Shown here piece by piece: positions 1 through 5,070 of a stretch of 7,037 nucleotides of DNA. This DNA comes from Gammaproteobacteria bacterium. GTDB lineage: Bacteria > Pseudomonadota > Gammaproteobacteria > QNFN01. Both the position numbers and the translations under genes were made by a program. The stretch lies in contig QNFN01000097.1 of NCBI GenBank assembly GCA_003645555.1, positions 1 to 7,037 on the forward strand, written 5' to 3'. The stretch's first letter is position 1. The number at the start of each line of letters is the position of its first letter. The notes below the pieces were generated by a model. The model had not been told where the DNA came from, made no database searches, and saw only the letters and a program-made list of their open reading frames with translations.

Positions 1-170
1 AGCGCGGCCAGCTCGCATAGTGTTCCAGCCGACCACGGGCCTGGCCTGAAGCCTTTGCAATGCACGTGGAAAAGATTGGTTTTGAAGCGAATCCGAAACA
101 TACGGTTGGTTACCGGCCCGTGGCCTATCACGGCCCCGGCTGGTCCAGGCACGCCTGGACTTGCGCTTCA
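1..170. other. Left-edge stretch without a supportable gene
   Basis: No frame gives a recognisable protein. On the plus strand, a gene entering from the left could end at the TAG at 18-20 or the TGA at 47-49, but too few codons are visible to identify one. On the minus strand an ATG at 18-16 could begin a gene running off the left edge; only six codons are visible and the preceding ribosome site is weak. Two short inverted repeats stand near the repeat element: CCGTG/CACGG (118-122 and 129-133) and an 8-bp palindrome (143-160). I treat this as intergenic, probably with the tail or head of an unseen neighbour. Confidence 0.4.
143..160. terminator. Short perfect hairpin, possible terminator
   Basis: GTCCAGGC (143-150) and GCCTGGAC (153-160) are perfect reverse complements separated by two bases. 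As RNA this would close as a 7-bp stem on a 4-base loop. It is followed by TTGCG rather than a clean T run, so intrinsic termination is plausible but not shown. It lies 10 bp outside the left end of repeat copy A. Confidence 0.35.
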
Positions 171-329
171 GGAACCTCCGACCGATTCATGAACTCGTAT
201 CTGGCGCCCAGAATGCCCAGCTTTGTCGTTGCCAAGCTGCGCAATAGCTGGCTATTACGTGTGCTTGGCGCCTTAAATCTGAACATCCTGCATCACCATC
301 TACTTCGCCCAGAATCAGTCGGAGATTCC
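171..329. repeat. MITE-like repeat, copy A
   Basis: A 159-bp element with imperfect terminal inverted repeats. The left end is GGAACCTCCGACCGATTC (171-188); the right end (312-329) read on the other strand is GGAATCTCCGACTGATTC, a 16/18 match. It is flanked by a perfect 4-bp direct repeat, TTCA at 167-170 and 330-333, as expected of a transposition target duplication. By my hand alignment it matches copy B over the full 159 bp without gaps, with about 25 differences (roughly 84% identity). The centre holds a palindrome, AATAGC-TG-GCTATT (243-256). An ATG at 189 opens a frame that runs through the element. The ends and 4-bp duplication are reminiscent of IS5-type elements, but no transposase is present and the family assignment is inference. 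It sits 158 bp upstream of the kinase start. Confidence 0.8.
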
Positions 330-486
330 TTCACTCAAGCAATAGCCGCGCTATTCCTTTCTCTCCAGCGCGGTGTCCAGCCGCACCTGTCCGGCGCCGG
401 CATCCGTGATGCCGGTGCAATATCCGGGCTAGAATGCACTGCAATGATGGCCGCCGGGCTATGGGTCCGCGCACATGGAGGGTTAG
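330..486 (+). promoter_or_regulatory. Leader region of the kinase gene
   Basis: This 157-bp stretch contains, in order, a palindrome AATAGC-CGC-GCTATT (341-355), a 10-bp GC-rich hairpin (394-418), and the 8-mer CCGGGCTA twice at 425-432 and 455-462, exactly 30 bp apart. TAGAAT at 431-436 resembles a -10 box, but no good -35 lies at the usual distance, so I do not assign a promoter. A good ribosome site, GGAGGG (477-482), lies four bases before the kinase ATG. The repeated 8-mer and hairpin could be a regulator site or RNA structure; nothing in the sequence decides this. Confidence 0.4.
394..418 (+). other. Strong hairpin in the kinase leader
   Basis: GCGCCGGCAT (394-403) pairs with ATGCCGGTGC (409-418) over a five-base loop, giving ten base pairs including one G-U. 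No T run follows on either strand, so a simple intrinsic terminator is unlikely. It ends 68 bases before the kinase ATG and could act as an mRNA structural element or an inverted-repeat protein site. Confidence 0.5.
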
Positions 487-1770
487 ATGACGCAGGGCAT
501 GCCGAGCCGGCTTGGCAAGTACCAAGTGTTCGATGAGATCGCCCGTGGAGGGATGGGTATTGTCTTCCTTGGTTACGATTCCTTTGTCGATCGCGAGGTC
601 GCGATCAAGGTCCAGCACAACGACTCGGTGGTCGGTGGCGACAATGCCGCGCGCAACCGCAAGATGTTCTTCAACGAGGCGCATACCGCGGGGAGCCTGC
701 ATCACCCGAATATCCTCAGCATCTTTGACGCCGGTGTAGAAGACGACATTTGCTACATCGTCATGGAACTGATCCAGGACGGCAACACCCTCAAGCCGTT
801 CTGTACACCCGAGTCGCTGTTGCCGGTCGACAAGGTGGTGGAATTGATATTCAAGTGCGCCAAGGCACTCGACTACGCCCACCGCAACGGTGTCATTCAC
901 CGTGACATCAAGCCGGGCAATATTCTCGTCACGCCCGACATGGACGTGAAGATGGGCGATTTCAGCATTGCGCTTTTTACCGAAAGCGACCTCACCGTGA
1001 CCCAGCCGATGGGAGTGATAGGTTCGCCGCTGTACATGTCGCCGGAACAGATCAACGACCAGGAGGTGACCAGCCGCACCGACCTGTTCTCGCTCGGCGT
1101 GGTGATGTACGAAATGCTCACCGGGCGCCACCCGTTCCACTCCGACAAGATTTCGGCCCTGCTCAACAAGGTGATCAACGACCAGCCGACGGCCCTGCGT
1201 TTCTTCCGCAACGATCTGCCGGCGAACCTGGAGACCGTGATCGAGCGTGCGCTGGCCAAGGATCCGGAGCAGCGCTACCAGACCGGTCTCGAGTTCGCCG
1301 CCGACCTGAGTACCATCAGCGATCTCGGCGGTGCTGAGGACGATCTCCACAGCCAGGAGCGGTACAACGCCGTGCGTCAGCACGATTTCTTCCAGGATTT
1401 CGCCGACGCTGATATTTGGGAAATTCTGCGTGCGACCATCTGGCAGGACTACCAGCCGGGTGAGGAGATCATCACCGAGGGTGAGGTGGACGACGCCTTC
1501 TACGTCATCGTCACCGGCTCGGTGCTGGTGCGCAAGGGCACCAAGTCGATTGCCATCCTGCGCCGTGGCGACTGTTTCGGCGAAATGGGCTACATCACCA
1601 AGACCAAGCGCACGGCGACCATCCTGGTCACCAGTCTGGTCAGCATCATGAAGATCAACGCGACCCTGATCGAGCAGCTGTCGAAGGACACCCAGCTGCG
1701 TTTCCACCGCGTCTTCCTGCGCACGCTGGTCGATCGCCTGTCGCGCGCCAGTGATCAGCTGACCCAGTAG
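487..1770 (+). CDS. Ser/Thr protein kinase fused to cyclic nucleotide-binding domain
   Basis: A 427-residue cytoplasmic protein that should transfer ATP phosphate to Ser/Thr of unknown partners, with a cAMP/cGMP-sensing domain attached. The Hanks-type kinase domain spans about residues 12-275: glycine loop ARGGMG (19-24), Lys41 in VAIKV, the likely alpha-C Glu64, catalytic HRDIKPGN (138-145, with Asp140, Lys142 and Asn145), metal-binding DFS (158-160), SPE (185-187) and Asp199. The catalytic residues are all present, but the usual DFG is DFS and the first loop glycine is Ala19. Residues about 300-420 form a cNMP fold: PGEEI, then FGEMG (364-368) and RTAT (375-378). Glu366 and Arg375 are nine apart, as in PKA-type pockets, so binding is plausible. 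There is no membrane segment. GGAGGG lies four bases before ATG 487; Met5 is a poorer start. The order kinase-then-cNMP is opposite to eukaryotic PKG. Substrate and ligand are unknown. Confidence 0.93.
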   Translation: MTQGMPSRLGKYQVFDEIARGGMGIVFLGYDSFVDREVAIKVQHNDSVVGGDNAARNRKMFFNEAHTAGSLHHPNILSIFDAGVEDDICYIVMELIQDGNTLKPFCTPESLLPVDKVVELIFKCAKALDYAHRNGVIHRDIKPGNILVTPDMDVKMGDFSIALFTESDLTVTQPMGVIGSPLYMSPEQINDQEVTSRTDLFSLGVVMYEMLTGRHPFHSDKISALLNKVINDQPTALRFFRNDLPANLETVIERALAKDPEQRYQTGLEFAADLSTISDLGGAEDDLHSQERYNAVRQHDFFQDFADADIWEILRATIWQDYQPGEEIITEGEVDDAFYVIVTGSVLVRKGTKSIAILRRGDCFGEMGYITKTKRTATILVTSLVSIMKINATLIEQLSKDTQLRFHRVFLRTLVDRLSRASDQLTQ

Positions 1771-1822
1771 TCAATCGCTGCCCCTGCATCGCCCAGGGCG
1801 GCAATGCCCAGCCAGCGGATAA

Positions 1823-1850
1823 CGCCGCCGTTGCCGTGTCACCGGCGGCG
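1823..1850. terminator. GC-rich hairpin between convergent genes
   Basis: CGCCGCCG (1823-1830) and CGGCGGCG (1843-1850) form a perfect 8-bp all-GC stem over a 12-base loop. It overlaps the last codons of the minus-strand permease gene and lies 52 bp after the kinase stop. It could serve as a two-way terminator for these converging genes. No T run follows on either side, so it may work with Rho or only as an RNA-stabilising structure. Confidence 0.4.
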
Positions 1851-2738
1851 CAGCGTGGCCGTGCTGTAGAGCAGCAGTGCCAACCATATCGCACCGAAGG
1901 TGACGGCATGGGCCGGTGTGAACGGCTCACCGAAGATGAACACGGCGAGCAGAAAGTGGCCGGTCGGGACTGTGTACTGCAACAGCCCAAGCGTCGACAG
2001 TCGCAGCCGTCGCGCGGCACCACCGAACAGCAGCAGCGGCAGCGCGGTCACCACGCCGGCCACCATCAGCAGGCCGTTGGTGGTGGCGTCGACGCGCATG
2101 AAGTGCCCGGCATCTCCGTAATCGAGGTAGATCAGGTAGATCACCGCCAGCGGCATGAGCAGGAGGGTCTCGATGAACAGCGCACTGAGTGAGTCGACCC
2201 GGGTCTGTTTGCGCACCAGCCCGTACCCGGCAAAAGTGAAGGCGAGTATCAGCGCGATCCATGGCAACGAACCATGCTGCCAGACCAGGTTGGCCACGCC
2301 GGCCAGCGCCAGCAGCACCGCGATCCATTGCATGCGGCGCAGGCGCTCGCCGAGCAGCAGCACGCCAAGGACGACATTGACCAGCGGATTGATGAAGTAG
2401 CCGAGGCTGGCGTCGAGCAGGTGGTCATTGGCGATCGCCCAGATAAAGACCAGCCAGTTGACCGATACCAGCAGGGACGAGAACGCCAGTCGGCCAAGCA
2501 GTCGCCGATCGATGAGGGCCGCCCTTACCCCCGACCAATGGCGCCGTCCCGCAAGCAGCGCTACGACGAACAGCAGTGACCAGAGGACCCGGTGACCGAG
2601 CACCTCGGTTGCCGGGATGGTTGCGAGGAGCTTGAAGTAGAGCGGAACGCCTGACCAGATCAGGAAGGCGCCGAGCGCGTACAGGGCGCCAACACGCGCC
2701 TCGCCGGGTGTGTCGTTTTCTACTTTGGCATCAGGCAT
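1839..2738 (-). CDS. rarD: RarD-like EamA-family permease
   Basis: An inner-membrane permease of 299 residues with about ten hydrophobic segments, the two-repeat EamA/DMT layout. RarD proteins are usually just under 300 residues, and the RarD-like signatures are here: GAFLIWSGVPLYFK near the start, HRVLWS, NWLVFIWA, SLGYFINPLVNV, LGERLRRMQW, GLVRK and ALPLLLFGGAARR. Family members are called chloramphenicol-sensitive (RarD) proteins in databases, but the transported substrate is not established. I start at ATG 2738; the frame stays open to a TTG at 2774, but that TTG lies inside repeat copy B and would add twelve unconserved residues. No clear ribosome site precedes either. Only 21 bp separate the ATG from copy B, so the native promoter has probably been displaced or lies across the element. 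The gene converges with the kinase gene. Confidence 0.9.
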   Translation of the reverse strand: MPDAKVENDTPGEARVGALYALGAFLIWSGVPLYFKLLATIPATEVLGHRVLWSLLFVVALLAGRRHWSGVRAALIDRRLLGRLAFSSLLVSVNWLVFIWAIANDHLLDASLGYFINPLVNVVLGVLLLGERLRRMQWIAVLLALAGVANLVWQHGSLPWIALILAFTFAGYGLVRKQTRVDSLSALFIETLLLMPLAVIYLIYLDYGDAGHFMRVDATTNGLLMVAGVVTALPLLLFGGAARRLRLSTLGLLQYTVPTGHFLLAVFIFGEPFTPAHAVTFGAIWLALLLYSTATLRRR

Positions 2739-2759
2739 GGGGTTTGTTACAGAGGTTAG

Positions 2760-2918
2760 GGAACCTCTGATCAAGTCATGAATTCGTACCTGGCACCCAG
2801 AATGCCCAGCTTTTTCGTTGCCAAGCTTCGCAATAGCCAGCTATTACGTGCACTCTGCGCCTCAAATCTGAACATTCTGCATCACCATCTACTTCGTCCA
2901 GACTTGACCAGAGGTTCC
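2760..2918. repeat. MITE-like repeat, copy B
   Basis: A 159-bp element of the same length as copy A. The terminal inverted repeats match at 17 of 18 positions: GGAACCTCTGATCAAGTC at 2760-2777, and GGAACCTCTGGTCAAGTC on the other strand at 2918-2901. Flanking tetranucleotides are TTAG (2756-2759) and CTAG (2919-2922), a one-base mismatch, both fitting the YTAR target pattern known for IS5-type elements. The inner palindrome AATAGC-CA-GCTATT is at 2832-2845. An ATG at 2778 opens a 56-codon frame ending at TAG 2946-2948 inside copy C. An extra half-end, CAGAGGTT (2750-2757), lies just outside the left end and can pair with it. The element sits immediately upstream of rarD. Confidence 0.8.
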
Positions 2919-2922
2919 CTAG

Positions 2923-3084
2923 AGGACCTCTGGTCAGGTCATGAATAGGTATTTCGCACCTGGAATCTCCAGCTTGGTCGTGGTGAGGCTTCGCTATAGC
3001 CAGCTAGTCAGGAGCGTGTTGTGCCGCAAGCCTGCGCCTTCGGGTTTCCCGCCTTTGACTTCGTCCAGGCATTTCAGAGATACC
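2923..3084. repeat. MITE-like repeat, decayed copy C
   Basis: A diverged third copy of about 162 bp, directly abutting copy B with only CTAG (2919-2922) between them. The left end (about 2923-2940, containing GACCTCTGGTCAGGTC) is close to that of copy B, and the following ATGAAT, the AGCTT..GTCGT stretch and the centre around TATAGCCAGCTAGT are recognisable. The right half is strongly diverged, and the right end (about 3067-3084) keeps only CAGAGATACC against CAGAGGTTCC. CCAG at 3085-3088 may be a decayed CTAG. The exact right boundary is uncertain. The ATG-initiated frame (from 2941) is still open through the element. Confidence 0.65.
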
Positions 3085-3092
3085 CCAGAACG

Positions 3093-3130
3093 ATCACGGC
3101 CACCCGGCACAGGTGCCGGGCGGCCGTGGT
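3093..3130 (-). terminator. Long hairpin downstream of the reductase gene
   Basis: CACGGCC (3095-3101) pairs with GGCCGTG (3122-3128), and CCCGGCAC (3103-3110) pairs with GTGCCGGG (3113-3120). One A/C mismatch lies between the two blocks and the loop is AG. An A-T and a G-U pair extend the stem to 3093 and 3130. It begins 23 bp after the reductase stop codon on the minus strand and is followed in that direction by ATCGTTCTGG, which is only moderately T-rich. It is the best terminator candidate in the window and would separate the reductase from rarD transcriptionally. Confidence 0.65.
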
Positions 3131-3153
3131 TGAGGTGTGCGAATGGTGGCCAG

Positions 3154-4044
3154 TCAGGGTTTGGTCAGCAGTCGCATCAGGCTCGAGGTATCCCAGCGGT
3201 TGCCACCACGGGCCTGTACGTTGGAATAGAACTGGTCAACCAGCGCGGTGACCGGCAGCAGGCTGCCGTTGCGCTCGGCTTCGGACAGGCAGATGCCAAG
3301 ATCCTTACGCATCCAGTCGACGGCAAAACCGAATTCGAACTCATCACGGAGCATGGTTTTGCCGCGATTCTCCATCTGCCACGACTGGGCCGCGCCCTTG
3401 GAGATGACGTCGAGCACCAGATTGGCGTCGATGCCGGAGTGGACGGCGAAGTTGAGTCCCTCGGCGAGCCCCTGGACCAGGCCGGCAATGCAGATCTGGT
3501 TGACCATCTTGGTCAGTTGGCCAGCCCCGGCAGGGCCCATCAGCGTCACCGCGCGAGCGTAGCTGTCGATCGCCGGCTGGGCACGCTCGAACGCGGCTGC
3601 ATCACCGCCGACCATCACCGTCAGCTGGCCGTTCTCGGCCCCGGCCTGGCCGCCGGAAACCGGGGCGTCAAGGAAGTGGAATCCGTGTCCGGTCGCCGCC
3701 GCGGCCAGTTCGCGGGCCACATCAGCCGATGCGGTGGTGTTGTCGACGAAAATCGTGTCGGCGCCCATGGCGGCGAAAGCACCGTCAGGGCCGAGGGTGA
3801 TCGAGCGCAGATCGTCGTCGTTGCCGACGCAGCTGAACACGATGGCGGCGCCACGCACGGCCTCGGCCGGCGTGGCCGCACTGTTGCCGCCGTGCTTTTC
3901 CGCCCAGGCCGCCGCCTTGGTCGCCGTACGGTTGTAGACGGTAACCGGGTATCCGGCGGTGGCAAGGTGGCCGGCCATTGGGCCGCCCATGACCCCAAGA
4001 CCGAGGAATGTAACGGGAGTTTGTGCAGGTTCGGGTCGGGACAT
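3154..4044 (-). CDS. 3-hydroxyisobutyrate dehydrogenase-family NAD(P) oxidoreductase
   Basis: A soluble 296-residue enzyme of the beta-hydroxyacid dehydrogenase family, which interconverts 3-hydroxy acids and semialdehydes with NAD(P). The N-terminal Rossmann fold has GLGVMGGPMAGHL (15-27). After the second strand comes VYNRT (36-40); Arg39 there suggests NADP(H) rather than NAD, an inference from related enzymes. The substrate motif DAPVSGG is at 126-132, and the catalytic segment GAGQLTKMVNQ (173-183) holds Lys179 and Asn182. KDLG (247-250) is the conserved C-terminal motif. Length is normal for the family. The ATG is preceded by AAGGAG at eight bases. The gene is divergent from a C-C lyase across 92 bp, which hints at a shared pathway. 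The exact substrate (3-hydroxyisobutyrate, tartronate semialdehyde, 2-hydroxymethylglutarate or other) cannot be read from sequence alone. Confidence 0.93.
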   Translation of the reverse strand: MSRPEPAQTPVTFLGLGVMGGPMAGHLATAGYPVTVYNRTATKAAAWAEKHGGNSAATPAEAVRGAAIVFSCVGNDDDLRSITLGPDGAFAAMGADTIFVDNTTASADVARELAAAATGHGFHFLDAPVSGGQAGAENGQLTVMVGGDAAAFERAQPAIDSYARAVTLMGPAGAGQLTKMVNQICIAGLVQGLAEGLNFAVHSGIDANLVLDVISKGAAQSWQMENRGKTMLRDEFEFGFAVDWMRKDLGICLSEAERNGSLLPVTALVDQFYSNVQARGGNRWDTSSLMRLLTKP

Positions 4045-4136
4045 CTGGAGGTCTCCTTGGCGGTTTGTTCAACGTGGGACCGGACGGCACGGTACCATGT
4101 AAATCAATCAATCAATAACCCGACGATGGCTGTGCC
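4045..4136. promoter_or_regulatory. Divergent intergenic region with AATC repeats
   Basis: This 92-bp gap must hold the start signals of the reductase (minus) and the lyase (plus). AAGGAG, read on the minus strand (4058-4053), is the reductase ribosome site. A short tandem repeat, AATC three times plus AAT (4102-4116), lies about 20 bp before the lyase ATG, next to the palindrome GGTACC (4091-4096). No -35/-10 pair with proper spacing stands out on either strand. The lyase ATG at 4137 has no clear ribosome site, and an out-of-frame ATG at 4126 opens a ten-codon frame that overlaps it. Confidence 0.5.
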
Positions 4137-5033
4137 ATGTTCCCTGCACCCGATTTGAACGTCGCCAAACGACTGCGTGATCTGCTCGCCGGTCCAGACC
4201 TTTTGCAGATGCCATGTTGCTTTGATGCCCTGTCCGCCAGGCTGGTGGAACGTGCCGGTTTTCCTCTGACCTTCATGAGTGGTTTCGCCGTATCCGCAGC
4301 CCGGCTTGGCCTGCCCGATACCGGCCTGCTCTCCTACGGCGAAATGGAGGCGCAGGGGCGTGATATCTGTCAGGCGGTATCGTTCCCGGTGATCGGGGAT
4401 GGTGATACCGGCTACGGCAACGCGGTCAACGTGGCGCGCACCATCACCGGCTACGCGCGGGCCGGGTTTGCCGGGGTGATGATCGAGGACCAACTGTCAC
4501 CGAAACGATGCGGCCACACCGCCGGCAAGGCGGTGGTCGGATTCGACGAGGCCTGCCAGCGGATTCGTGCCGCGGTCGATGCTCGCGAGGCGTTGCGGGA
4601 TCGCGGCGGAGACATGGTCCTGATAGCCAGGACCGATGCGCGTGCCACCCATGGTCTCGATGAGGCGCTGCGGCGCGCGGAACGTTTCGCGGCACTCGGT
4701 GCCGACGTGCTGTTTGTCGAGGCCCCGGAGTCGACCGAAGAGATGGCCCGGATCTGCAGAGAACTGCCGGGTGTGAAGATGGCCAACATGGTTGAAGGTG
4801 GGCGTACCCCGGTGCGGCCACCGGCCGAGCTTCAGGCGCTTGGCTATGGACTTGTCGCTTACCCGCTGACGTTGCTCAATGCTGCCGTCGTGGCGATGGA
4901 ACGAACCTTGGAACAGATCGCCGAGGGTCGTGCCCCGGATGGCCTGCTCGACTTTTCCGGGCTGCGTGAACGGGTGGGATTTGACGCCTACGATGCGCTG
5001 GCGGGGCGCTACACCACCTCGCCGGAGGACTGA
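4137..5033 (+). CDS. Isocitrate lyase/PEP mutase-family C-C lyase
   Basis: A soluble 298-residue TIM-barrel enzyme of the isocitrate lyase/PEP mutase superfamily. Visible family motifs are MSGF (47-50), the Mg-binding GDGDTGYGN (87-95), IEDQ (116-119), the gating loop KRCGH (123-127) with candidate catalytic Cys125, ARTDA (164-168), Glu195 in VEAPE, and ANMVEGG (216-222). KRCGH is typical of members that cleave a C-C bond (isocitrate, 2-methylisocitrate and 2,3-dimethylmalate lyases) rather than of phosphonate mutases. The GDGDTGYGN form is closer to dimethylmalate lyase and oxaloacetate decarboxylase-type proteins than to PrpB. A true isocitrate lyase is much longer. No methylcitrate-cycle partners are nearby, so I do not call prpB. 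ATG 4137 lacks a good ribosome site; the conserved region begins about ten residues in, so a TTG at 4155 is a weak alternative. The gene is divergent from the reductase and convergent with mltD. Confidence 0.9.
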   Translation: MFPAPDLNVAKRLRDLLAGPDLLQMPCCFDALSARLVERAGFPLTFMSGFAVSAARLGLPDTGLLSYGEMEAQGRDICQAVSFPVIGDGDTGYGNAVNVARTITGYARAGFAGVMIEDQLSPKRCGHTAGKAVVGFDEACQRIRAAVDAREALRDRGGDMVLIARTDARATHGLDEALRRAERFAALGADVLFVEAPESTEEMARICRELPGVKMANMVEGGRTPVRPPAELQALGYGLVAYPLTLLNAAVVAMERTLEQIAEGRAPDGLLDFSGLRERVGFDAYDALAGRYTTSPED

Positions 5034-5036
5034 ATA

Positions 5037-5070
5037 CAGGCCAGGCCTTGGGCTACCTTGTGCTGGCCTG
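5037..5070. terminator. Inverted repeat between convergent lyase and mltD genes
   Basis: CAGGCCAG (5037-5044) and CTGGCCTG (5063-5070) form a perfect 8-bp stem over an 18-base loop, three bases after the lyase stop and overlapping the last codons of the convergent mltD gene. The place suits a two-way terminator. The long loop and lack of a T run make it weak, and an alternative inner pairing is possible. Confidence 0.35.

Noticed and set aside
2..109. Minus-strand frame reading RLEHYASWPR at the left edge
   Set aside because: The peptide looks protein-like, but the frame begins after a stop at 112-110 and has no ATG, GTG or TTG start, so a gene beginning here is not supported.
60..536. 158-codon plus-strand open frame through copy A and into the kinase start
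   Set aside because: Only the segment from 189 to about 330 matches the frame shared by the repeats; the flanks differ and the end overlaps the kinase out of frame. There is no good ribosome site at 60.
331..1707. 458-codon minus-strand open frame antisense to the kinase
   Set aside because: The plus strand encodes a complete kinase with all catalytic motifs. The antisense product is a Leu/Val/His-rich string with no recognisable domain, as expected opposite a GC-rich gene.
171..3084. CRISPR or REP-type array
   Set aside because: The repeat units are about 160 bp, only three, widely spaced or abutting without uniform spacers, and have transposon-like ends.
4065..4098. TTGTTC and TACCAT as a plus-strand promoter for the lyase
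   Set aside because: The spacing is 22 bp, too long for a sigma70 promoter, and the -10 match is only four of six.
2941..4158. 405-codon plus-strand open frame spanning copy C and the reductase antisense
   Set aside because: Its 5' part is the open frame of repeat copy C and the rest is antisense to a well-supported dehydrogenase. I do not believe it is one gene, though the repeat part is discussed as a finding.
4137..5033. Calling the lyase prpB or aceA
   Set aside because: It is far too short for isocitrate lyase, differs from PrpB in the GDGDTGYG and MSGF motifs, and no methylcitrate-cycle genes are nearby.
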